From Roseibium sp. Sym1 (lineage in GTDB: Bacteria; Pseudomonadota; Alphaproteobacteria; Rhizobiales; Stappiaceae): a stretch of DNA of 64,000 bases. The notes beneath the pieces are model-generated. The model saw only the letters and a list, made by a program, of their open reading frames with translations, ran no database searches and was not told where the DNA came from. The DNA is taken from positions 6,360,501 to 6,424,500 of the forward strand of contig NZ_CP114786.1 of assembly GCF_027359675.1 (NCBI RefSeq), written 5' to 3'. Shown piece after piece: positions 16,776 to 23,781 of this stretch; within the stretch, counting starts at the first letter, position 1; each line of letters starts with the position of its first letter. Position numbers and translations under genes: made by a program.

Positions 16776-17516
16776 TTATTGCGGCTCCCTGGTGAAGCCC
16801 TTGCCGAGGATCGGACCGGTGGGCAGTCCCGTGGGCGAACCGCCGGGCTGTTCGAAGGTGATCTCGTAGAGCTGGTCCGTTGTCGGTGCCGGCAGGCCGA
16901 CAGCCTCCAGAAGCGTCTGTTTCGGCTCGTCGAAGACGCCGACCGAAACGGGTGGGCCGTCCGGATCGGGCTTGGTCCAGAGCTGCAGCACCGATCCGGC
17001 CGGAACGTCCGTGTCGCCCAGCAGGGTTACCAGCGTGGTGTTGGTTTCCGTGCCCTCGATCATCGCCACCGGCTGACCATCGTCATTCACCAGGACGGCA
17101 ACGACTTTCGGGTCGATGGCGGTCGTCAGGTTCCAGACAAGCGCGATTGCCAGAACCAGGCTGGCTGCGAGGCTTGCGAGCGTTGTCCAGACCAGCGGGC
17201 CGCGCCGTTTTGCGCGTTCCACGGCAAGATCCGTCACCGCGGTGCTCGTTCGGGACGCCGCATTATCTTCCGACGTGGTGGCGCCAGAAGCGTTCAGCCG
17301 GTCCTCGATGCGGGACCAGAGCGCGGCCGGCACCTCGATCTCCGGTGTGGCCGCATCCAGGGCGGCAAACCGCTGGCGGGCAAGCTCAACATGAACGGCA
17401 AGGTCGGGCTCCGATGTCAGACGCTGTTCCACTTCGCGCTGCTCTTCCGGGTCGCACAGGCCGATGACGAATTCATCGGCGAGTTCTGCAAGGTTGCGGT
17501 TCGCCGTTCTTGTCAC
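16776..17516 (-). CDS. Anti-sigma factor, RskA (anti-sigma-K) type
   Basis: A 246-residue membrane protein. The cytosolic N-terminal part (residues 1-90; NLAELADEFVIGLCDPEEQR) holds the sigma-binding helices, a single membrane helix follows (PLVWTTLASLAASLVLAIAL, about 107-128), and the periplasmic RskA domain forms the rest (VLQLWTKPDPDGPPVSVGVF). The GTG at 17516 overlaps the sigma stop by 4 bases and has GGGAG 8 bases upstream; the ATG at 17525 is an alternative with too short a spacing. It would hold the coexpressed sigma factor at the membrane until a signal releases it. Confidence 0.87.
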   Translation of the reverse strand: MTRTANRNLAELADEFVIGLCDPEEQREVEQRLTSEPDLAVHVELARQRFAALDAATPEIEVPAALWSRIEDRLNASGATTSEDNAASRTSTAVTDLAVERAKRRGPLVWTTLASLAASLVLAIALVWNLTTAIDPKVVAVLVNDDGQPVAMIEGTETNTTLVTLLGDTDVPAGSVLQLWTKPDPDGPPVSVGVFDEPKQTLLEAVGLPAPTTDQLYEITFEQPGGSPTGLPTGPILGKGFTREPQ

Positions 17517-18040
17517 GACATGCACTCCCTCAGGGACGTCAGGCCACGGCGCACCCAGGCCTTGACGGTGCCGAGCGGTGCGGACAGGCGGCCGGCGATT
17601 TCACCATGCGTGTAGCCCCAGACATAGGACATCAGCACAGCGCTGCGTTTCTCCGTTTCAAGCCGGTCCAGGCACCGGCGCAGGTCGCTGTCATGACCGA
17701 GCATCTGCCAGGCCTCGTTGAGATCGCTGCCATCCACCTGGCGTTCCAGCCGGTCGTCGTCAGTCGCCACTTCCCGCGCGCCGTCGCGCAGCATGTTGAG
17801 GGTCCGATTGCGCAGGATCGCATAGATCCAGGCGCGGCCCGATCCCCTGGCCGGATCGAACGTTCCGGCCTTGCGCCAGATCTGCACCAGCGCATCCTGA
17901 AGAGCGTCCTCGGCCAGGTCCTGCCGCCGCAGCATGCGTTTGGCAATTCCGAGCATCTTGGGGCCGTCCGTCTCCAGAATTTCCCGCAGAGCCTGCCGGT
18001 CACCGCGCGCGCAGGACTGGATCAGCGTAGCGTGGTCCAT
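17513..18040 (-). CDS. ECF RNA polymerase sigma factor
   Basis: A 175-residue sigma-70 family factor with region 2 (about residues 20-85: AKRMLRRQDLAEDALQDALV, then FDPARGSGRAWIYAILRNRT) and region 4 (about 115-170: RSAVLMSYVWGYTHGEIAGR, then PLGTVKAWVRRGL). ATG at 18040 gives the normal ECF length; the longer frame to 18307 would run through a large inverted repeat and has no ribosome site. Coupled to the downstream anti-sigma gene. Similar SigK/RskA pairs answer redox or envelope stress. Confidence 0.9.
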   Translation of the reverse strand: MDHATLIQSCARGDRQALREILETDGPKMLGIAKRMLRRQDLAEDALQDALVQIWRKAGTFDPARGSGRAWIYAILRNRTLNMLRDGAREVATDDDRLERQVDGSDLNEAWQMLGHDSDLRRCLDRLETEKRSAVLMSYVWGYTHGEIAGRLSAPLGTVKAWVRRGLTSLRECMS

Positions 18041-18257
18041 CCCGGTCAACTCTTTCTGCCTGTCCAGCACGGCAGCCTCACCTTCAAATTGAAACAGTAC
18101 TCTGTTGCTACGTGTCATGGAGGTTGCTGGACCAGTGGTTTCCTGAATGAGGTCCACACGACCGAAAAAGAGCCGGAGCGGGTCCTGGCGTGGGCATGCC
18201 AGAGCCCGCTCCGGCGGACAGCTTTGCGGATCATGGTGGGAAAGTGCCCCGCAAAGC

Positions 18258-18332
18258 CTAGGTGACGCACCCACAAATGAAGACCAAATCGCCTCAACCC
18301 ATTTCATCTACATTTGTGGGTCCGTCACCTAG
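18258..18332. repeat. 22-bp inverted repeat upstream of the ECF sigma operon
   Basis: CTAGGTGACG with CACCCACAAATG (18258-18279) is complementary, with one mismatch, to 18311-18332, leaving a 31-base loop. It lies in the 344-base gap between the DUF4394 gene and the sigma gene, which otherwise shows no gene. There is no T-run. It could be a transcription-stopping or RNA-stabilising hairpin, an operator or a small dispersed repeat; no second copy was noticed in the window. Confidence 0.65.
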
Positions 18333-18384
18333 ACCCCTATCCGGCTTCAGCGACCGGAGAGAGGTCCAAGGACGAAAACGCCGG

Positions 18385-19173
18385 TTACATCGCGGTCATG
18401 AAGGTGATGTCGCGCAGCGGCCAATCGAGGCCTTCGAGTTCCCAGCTGCCGGTGACCTTGCCGGTCTCCAGGGACACCGTGTGCAGCCACGTGCCGGTGG
18501 CCAGCCAGGCCTTGTTGTTGCCTTCGGAGTCCGTCGCAACGTCAAAGGCGTAGGTGTCGGCGGCATCCACACCGAGCTTGCCAATCGCCGCAAGGGTGCC
18601 GTCATTCGGCGAAGTCTGCCGGATCACCGCGCCGATGGTCGCGTCGATGTCATACATCGCGGTGGCGTCGGGCTTGCCGTAGGAATTGATATAGGCGGCG
18701 GCGACAATGTTCGGCGCCTCGCCGGCATGCATGTCCTTTTCCTCGAAGGCGAGGCTGCCGTCGACAGTCACCTTGCCGCTCTCGATATCGACCCGGTGGT
18801 TGGTCAGGCCGGTCATGAAGCGCAGCTTGTTGGCCTTCGGATTGAAATCGACGATGACCGGCTGACCGTCTTTCAGCGGCAGCATCTTGTCCATCTTCGA
18901 AATGACGGTCGCCTCGCCCGTTTCCGGATCGATCTCGACGATTTCATGCGCGTCGCTGACGCCGATGAGCTGACCGGTGGCCGGACGCAGGTCGATGCCA
19001 AGCAGGCGATCGACACCGGTGACGTCCATCGACCTGGTCGCCTTGCCGGCGTTGCTGTCGATCACGACCAGGGTCTTGTCACCGGCAAGCCCGATGGCCG
19101 GAGTGGCGTGAGCGGCCCCGGCTGCCAGAAGAAGAGCGGAAGTGGTCAAAAGGGTACGTGCAAGAAGGGACAT
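18385..19173 (-). CDS. DUF4394 domain secreted protein
   Basis: A 262-residue protein with a signal peptide (MSLLARTLLTTSALLLAAGA, cleavage near AHA/T) and a DUF4394 domain formed by repeated short beta blades (IGLAGDKTLVVIDSNAGKAT; LLGIDLRPATGQLIGVSDAH; VDFNPKANKLRFMTG; YDIDATIGAVIRQTSPNDGT), suggesting a beta-propeller-like fold. ATG at 19173 follows GGAG by 7 bases. It lies upstream of, and in the same direction as, the ECF sigma/anti-sigma genes, so it may be a target of that sigma factor or supply its signal. Biochemical function unknown. Confidence 0.8.
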   Translation of the reverse strand: MSLLARTLLTTSALLLAAGAAHATPAIGLAGDKTLVVIDSNAGKATRSMDVTGVDRLLGIDLRPATGQLIGVSDAHEIVEIDPETGEATVISKMDKMLPLKDGQPVIVDFNPKANKLRFMTGLTNHRVDIESGKVTVDGSLAFEEKDMHAGEAPNIVAAAYINSYGKPDATAMYDIDATIGAVIRQTSPNDGTLAAIGKLGVDAADTYAFDVATDSEGNNKAWLATGTWLHTVSLETGKVTGSWELEGLDWPLRDITFMTAM

Positions 19174-19307
19174 TTCAGATCTCCAATTCAAATCGTCGAG
19201 GCCCATGGTTCAGCCTCACGATCCGGAAACACGGCAGATCGGAAATTGGATGCAGCGGGGGTAGAAGTTTTTTTGGCAAAACCTGCCCGGATCCGCGTCC
19301 GGTGTTA

Positions 19308-20009
19308 TTACTCTTGGAAAATCAGTGCCTTGTCATCTTCCGTCAACGTCCTCCAGCCGCCATCTTCCAGCCCGTCGACGCCGAGTCCGCCGATCCGGCT
19401 GCGGCTCAGATCGGTGACGTGGTTGCCGGTGGCGGCGAACATGCGGCGCACCTGGTGGTAGCGGCCTTCATGCAGGGTCAGGCGGGCACTGGTCTCTCCG
19501 AGCACCTCCAGCTCCGCCGGTTTCAGCGGCTTGTCCTCGCTCTCCAGCATCATTTCACCGGAGGCAAAGAGCCCCGCCTCGTCGCCCTTCAATGGCCGGT
19601 CGAGCGCGACTTCATAGACCTTGGGGACTTCCGACTTCGGCGAGATGACCTTGTGCAGGAACGTGCCGTCATCGGTGAAGAGCAGCGCGCCCGAGGTTTC
19701 CTTGTCCAGCCGGCCGATGGAGGACAGAGCGGGCTTGCGCATGCGGAAACGATCGGGCAGCAGGTCATAGACCAACCGTCCCTGGTCCTTGGTCGAGCAG
19801 GTGTAGCCCAGCGGCTTGTTCATCAGGATGACAACACCCTGGGCCGGATCGAGCGGCTCGTCGTCGAAGAGGATGTCCTCATGCGCCGTCTTCGCGTCGG
19901 CCTTGAGCCGGTTGCCGGTCCGGTCGGTGACCCAGCCGTTGCGGATCGCCGTCTGCATTTCCTTGCGGCTGCCATAGCCGAGATTGGCGAGCAGTTTTAC
20001 CAGGCGCAT
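19308..20009 (-). CDS. rsuA: 16S rRNA pseudouridine synthase, RsuA family
   Basis: A 233-residue enzyme with an N-terminal S4-like RNA-binding domain (MRLVKLLANLGYGSRKEMQT) and the catalytic RsuA core. The catalytic aspartate is Asp102 in GRLDKETSG, the same position as in E. coli RsuA, which converts U516 of 16S rRNA. LHEGRYHQVRRMFAA is the second conserved motif. Assignment to RsuA over RluE/RluF rests on length and the S4 domain. Confidence 0.88.
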   Translation of the reverse strand: MRLVKLLANLGYGSRKEMQTAIRNGWVTDRTGNRLKADAKTAHEDILFDDEPLDPAQGVVILMNKPLGYTCSTKDQGRLVYDLLPDRFRMRKPALSSIGRLDKETSGALLFTDDGTFLHKVISPKSEVPKVYEVALDRPLKGDEAGLFASGEMMLESEDKPLKPAELEVLGETSARLTLHEGRYHQVRRMFAATGNHVTDLSRSRIGGLGVDGLEDGGWRTLTEDDKALIFQE

Positions 20010-20071
20010 GAAGGTCTTCCTTGAGACAGGCAGATGTCGCTCGTCGTTGCTGTGAGAGATCGCAGACCTTG

Positions 20072-20243
20072 CCGCTTGCTCCCCTCTCCCCCCTTGCGGG
20101 GGAGATGTCCGCGACAGCGGACAGAGGGGGGGACCGGGTGGAGGCGGTCAATCTCAACGCCCTTTATGCGGGCAGGCCGCAGCCCCCCCTCTGTCACCTT
20201 GCGGTGACATCTCCCCCTCCAGGGGGGAGAGGGGAACACGCGG
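20072..20243. repeat. Palindromic multi-hairpin intergenic repeat
   Basis: A 172-bp element whose 22-base ends (20072-20093 and 20222-20243) are complementary with two mismatches (CCGCTTGCTCCCC versus CCGCGTGTTCCCC). Inside are smaller hairpins: TGTCCGC/GCGGACA and TGTCACC/GGTGACA. The end CGCTTGYTCCCCTCTCCCC recurs inside the 12335-12668 element, so both belong to one dispersed repeat family of the kind common in Hyphomicrobiales. No coding content. Confidence 0.7.
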
Positions 20244-20300
20244 ATTGACTTCAGCAATTCCTCACGGTCGTGTCTGTGGTTGCTCGCGCCAGACATTCTC

Positions 20301-21344
20301 TCACCGCCCTCCCTTGGCCTTGACCGCCTTGATCACCTTGTAGCCGCCCTCGTCGGCCAGCTGTGTGACAGTGGTGAAGACCGCGCCGAGCGTCTGCTCA
20401 TACGGCAGGTGCCGGTTGGCGACCATGTAGAATTCTCCACCGGGACGCAGGCCGCCGGCGGCCGCGCGGATGAAGCCCTGGCCGACATCGGCGCGGTCCG
20501 CCCGTCCGGCCTGGTGGAAGGGCGGGTTGGAGACGATGAAATCGTAAGGGCCCTCGATGCCCCTGGTCACATCCGACCAGATGCCTGTCATGGCACGTTT
20601 GCCCTTGAAGGAGGCCAGGTTCTGTTCCGCAAGTTCCAGCGCGCGCTTTTCGGCTTCGTAGAGATCCATGCCCGTGACCTTGGGGGCCTTTTCGAAGACC
20701 GCGCGGCTCAGGAAGCCGAAACCGGCACCAAGATCTGCCCCCTTGCCCTTCAGGGTGTCCGGAAGCAGGTCCGCGAGCAGTTTCGAGGCCGGGTCAATCC
20801 GGTCCCAGGCGAAGATGCCCGGACGACTGGTCCAGCTACCGTCCAGAACGGGACGCGGCGCATCCAACGCCAGCCAGTCGGCGAGCAGATCTTCGTCAAG
20901 CGTATCGGAACGGACAGTCTCCCAGACCACCCGGCATTTGTTCTTGGTGAGCTTTTCGGCACCGCCGAGCAGGTCCCGCAAATCCTTTTCCAGCGTCTTC
21001 GCCCCCTCGGTATTGGGGGCAGAGGCCATGACCACACCGCCGGGTCTCGTCTTCGAGACCGCCCGGGCAAGCTGGGCACGCGCCTCCTGGCGCTGACGGC
21101 CGGGGAGAACCATGACGGCGTCGAAACCACCGGCGTCCGTCTCCGCCTCAACCGCCAGACCGGCCTTCAGCAAGGCATCGCGGTCCGGCGCGAAGCTCTG
21201 TTCGCACAGCAGGTCGAGTGTACCCAGGGCGGACAGGGCCCTTCCGGCACGGGCGCGCAGGAACAGGACGCGCGCTCCGTCGGCAAGGTCGACATCGCCG
21301 GTTTCAAACGGCAGCAGGAGTGTGTCGAGCGCTGGATCGGTCAT
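20301..21344 (-). CDS. rsmC: Class I SAM-dependent rRNA guanine-N2 methyltransferase, RsmC/RlmG type
   Basis: A 347-residue protein with a degenerate N-terminal methyltransferase-like domain and an active C-terminal Rossmann domain (GKGADLGAGFGFLSRAVFEK, SAM-binding motif I, near residue 200). The NPPFH motif (FIVSNPPFHQAGRADRADVG) is the N2-guanine methyltransferase signature, and the C-terminal FYMVANRHLPYEQTL is typical of RsmC. E. coli RsmC modifies G1207 of 16S rRNA. RlmG is a close alternative. It lies near the rsuA gene, but with a repeat element between them. Confidence 0.85.
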   Translation of the reverse strand: MTDPALDTLLLPFETGDVDLADGARVLFLRARAGRALSALGTLDLLCEQSFAPDRDALLKAGLAVEAETDAGGFDAVMVLPGRQRQEARAQLARAVSKTRPGGVVMASAPNTEGAKTLEKDLRDLLGGAEKLTKNKCRVVWETVRSDTLDEDLLADWLALDAPRPVLDGSWTSRPGIFAWDRIDPASKLLADLLPDTLKGKGADLGAGFGFLSRAVFEKAPKVTGMDLYEAEKRALELAEQNLASFKGKRAMTGIWSDVTRGIEGPYDFIVSNPPFHQAGRADRADVGQGFIRAAAGGLRPGGEFYMVANRHLPYEQTLGAVFTTVTQLADEGGYKVIKAVKAKGGR

Positions 21345-21401
21345 GAAAGGCTTTCGGATGACAATCGGGTGCCGCGCTCTTACTCCGCTCGCGGCGATAC
21401 G

Positions 21402-21974
21402 TCAAAAGATCGCGTCGGAACGGACCACTTTTCCATCGACCAGCAGATTGACCGGCAGCGACCGGCCGTCCTCGGTCACGCTGACTTCCAGCAGCAGGCG
21501 ATCCTTGTCCATGCGCTCGATCTCCAGTCCCTCGCCTTCCGGCAGGAAAAAGGCATCAATGCCGTAATCCACGCGGATCTCCTCGGCCGTGGCGAAGCGG
21601 ACGGTCCCGGCTATGGCCGGCGTGCCGACCTTGGTGCGGTCCCTGGATATTGCGACAGGCTCCGCCGCGCCGCCGTCCTGGCCGGCGAGTTCCACGAACA
21701 CCTTGTCGCCGGTTTCCAGTCCGTCGCTGCCGGGAAGATCGACAGGAATGCGCGTGATCGCCAGGTTGATGATGACATAGTCGCCGCGCAGCAGATCCCG
21801 TGGATCGACCGGGATCACCGCCAGCGGCACCAGCGTGCCACTGCTCTGCACCTGAAGACGGTCCACCAGCGGGATCGCGATCAGGCCGAGCTGGATCAGC
21901 GCCAGCAGACCCCAGCGAAGCCAGGGCGACAACAGGCCCCGGCTTGCAGGCATGGTTTGGGTCTCTACGGTCAT
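21402..21974 (-). CDS. GDYXXLXY-domain membrane-anchored protein
   Basis: A 190-residue protein with one N-terminal membrane helix (WLRWGLLALIQLGLIAIPLV, about residues 18-38) and an exposed domain carrying LLRGDYVIINLAITRI, the GDYxxLxY family motif, early on. The start ATG at 21974 overlaps the stop of the DUF2157 gene by 4 bases, so the pair is coupled. GDYXXLXY proteins are regularly encoded beside DUF2157 proteins, but no biochemical role is established. Upstream in-frame codons overlap the neighbour and are not used. Confidence 0.85.
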   Translation of the reverse strand: MTVETQTMPASRGLLSPWLRWGLLALIQLGLIAIPLVDRLQVQSSGTLVPLAVIPVDPRDLLRGDYVIINLAITRIPVDLPGSDGLETGDKVFVELAGQDGGAAEPVAISRDRTKVGTPAIAGTVRFATAEEIRVDYGIDAFFLPEGEGLEIERMDKDRLLLEVSVTEDGRSLPVNLLVDGKVVRSDAIF

Positions 21975-23359
21975 GGCGCCGCCTCCCCGGTTTCCGGCGA
22001 CGGGGGCGCGGGCCGCTGACCGCGCTTGAACAGGCGGGCGAGCCACAGCGCCATGGCCAGCAGCAGAAGGCCGGCAACAAGGAAGAACAGCGACTGCCCC
22101 AGCAGGGAGCCGATGGTAACCTGAAGCAACCACAAGGCTTCCGCCGTCAGGGCGAGGTAGGCGCACAGCATCCAGAAACGGTTGTTGTACCAGGTGCCGA
22201 GCGCACAGAGCCCGATCAGTGCCGCCAGCGATACGGCCGCGAGGATCAGCACATTCATGTTGGCAACCGGCATCAGCACCGCCAGCAGTGCCAGCCCGGT
22301 CGCGGCGAACAGGCCCCTTGCCTTGGCTGTCTGGAAGGACAGCAACAGGCCCGTCCCGGTCAACAGCAGGGCGGTTCCGAGCGGAAGCAGGGCCGGCAGC
22401 GGCAACAGGCCCAGGAAGGACAGATCGTCGGAGACTTCAGGCACAACGATCAGGGACAGCACGATCAGGATCGACAGGACCAGAACACCGACATCCTGCA
22501 TCGACCGGGCCATAAGCCAGTGGCCATGCCCGCGCAGCGGCCGGTCGCTGGACCATTTGACATAGAGATCCGCAACCGGGTCGAGCTGCAGCATGACGGC
22601 ACTCAGGCCTCCGGCGCCCCCAAGCAGCATGGCGATGGCGAAATCGTCGCCGGAGGACAACAGATCCGCCGTATCCGCGAACCAGCGGCCATAGGTCACC
22701 CAGAGGAGCGAGATTGCCGCCCAGCGTGTCAGCCGGGACGGATGGAACACCGGATGAATAAAGACCGCTATGGTGAGAACCAGGCCGGTCAAGGTGGCCA
22801 TGAGGTTGGGCACGCCGAATTCGGGGCGCATGACCTGCCAGGTGATGGCGGCGACCGCGGCAACGGTGAGCGAGGTCTTCGACCCGGTCAGCCAGGCCGC
22901 GGCGAGGCCTCCGAGGCAGACCAGAAACGCGCCGCCGGCCCAGTCCGACGGCAGATGAAAGATCTGCCCGACCAGCGCCATGCCGCCGACAAAGACCAGG
23001 GTGGCAAATCCCGTCGCCAGGTCGGCGATGCCCTTGCGCCCCCTGGACGCAGCCATTGCCGCAAGGCCGTGGCTGCCGGCGACCAGCAGGGCAATACCGA
23101 TCAACTTCACGGTCTTGGGAATCGCATCCCAGTTCGCCGCGATGAAGGCCAGCACGGCCAGGGCCACGCAAATCACGCCAATCCCGGCCAACGCCATGGG
23201 CAGCTTCGAGCGCCCGTCATCCTGTTCCTGGTCTTTGAGAATGGCCGCGGCACCGGTGGAACTGACCCAACCCTTCGCAACCCAGTTTTCCAGATCGTCC
23301 TTGAGACGCTTCTTGTAGGTCCAGTCGAACATGTGGCCGGCCGATCTCCCTCCCGTCAT
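21971..23359 (-). CDS. DUF2157 multi-pass membrane protein
   Basis: A 462-residue protein (453 if it starts at the second ATG, 23332) with a short soluble N-terminal DUF2157 domain (KRLKDDLENWVAKGWVSSTG then AAAILKDQ), followed by about 12-14 hydrophobic segments covering the rest. The first helix begins near residue 55 (LPMALAGIGVICVALAVLAF). Charged connecting loops are few. Coupled by a 4-base overlap to the GDYXXLXY gene. The pair probably forms an inner-membrane complex of unknown function. Confidence 0.83.
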   Translation of the reverse strand: MTGGRSAGHMFDWTYKKRLKDDLENWVAKGWVSSTGAAAILKDQEQDDGRSKLPMALAGIGVICVALAVLAFIAANWDAIPKTVKLIGIALLVAGSHGLAAMAASRGRKGIADLATGFATLVFVGGMALVGQIFHLPSDWAGGAFLVCLGGLAAAWLTGSKTSLTVAAVAAITWQVMRPEFGVPNLMATLTGLVLTIAVFIHPVFHPSRLTRWAAISLLWVTYGRWFADTADLLSSGDDFAIAMLLGGAGGLSAVMLQLDPVADLYVKWSSDRPLRGHGHWLMARSMQDVGVLVLSILIVLSLIVVPEVSDDLSFLGLLPLPALLPLGTALLLTGTGLLLSFQTAKARGLFAATGLALLAVLMPVANMNVLILAAVSLAALIGLCALGTWYNNRFWMLCAYLALTAEALWLLQVTIGSLLGQSLFFLVAGLLLLAMALWLARLFKRGQRPAPPSPETGEAAP

Positions 23360-23578
23360 GCGGTTCTTTCCGCATGGCTGTGCTGAGCACCTTCAGCGCC
23401 CACTTTGCAACAAGATAGGAGGTCTTGAGACGGATCGAAAGCATTGAGGACGACGATTGGTCCTCGCGTGCGATAAAAAACGCAATAAAATCAGCCTCGG
23501 AAATTTTCCCGATGAATTTGTCGGCTCGGACCGGGTCGCGGGGCTTGTGACGGGGGCGGATCTTGGTATGCTGTGCCC

Positions 23579-23751
23579 GCAATTCCGGCCCTGTCGAACG
23601 TTCGGATTACCGGCGGGCCACGGCAACAGCACACGTTCGTCAGTCATGCAAAACACTGTCAGGCGAAACACTGTTCAGATCAGAGCCGAACTCCAATAAA
23701 AATTCCAGGGGGGCTCTGTGGGGCGTCCGAGAGGCCCGGACGCCCCTTTTT
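23579..23751 (+). ncRNA. Candidate small RNA ending in a strong intrinsic terminator
   Basis: A plus-strand terminator (GGGGCGTCCG 23720-23729, CGGACGCCCC 23737-23746, then TTTTT) lies where no plus-strand gene precedes it; both neighbours are on the minus strand. A plausible promoter lies upstream: TTGTGA (23545-23550), 16 bases, TATGCT (23567-23572), giving a transcript of about 170 bases. No protein-like frame is present. The rest of 23360-23781 shows nothing else. The 5' end is a guess, and no known RNA family was recognised. Confidence 0.35.
23720..23751 (+). terminator. Rho-independent terminator on the plus strand
   Basis: Perfect 10-bp stem GGGGCGTCCG/CGGACGCCCC with a 7-base loop and five T residues. 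On the minus strand no T-run follows, so it does not serve the flanking minus-strand genes. Confidence 0.75.
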
Positions 23752-23781
23752 ATTCAGTCGGCGGTTTTCAGTCGGCGGTTT

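Noticed and set aside
23393..23671. 92-codon minus-strand ORF in the gap before DUF3141
   Set aside because: Sequence is not protein-like and no ribosome site is present.
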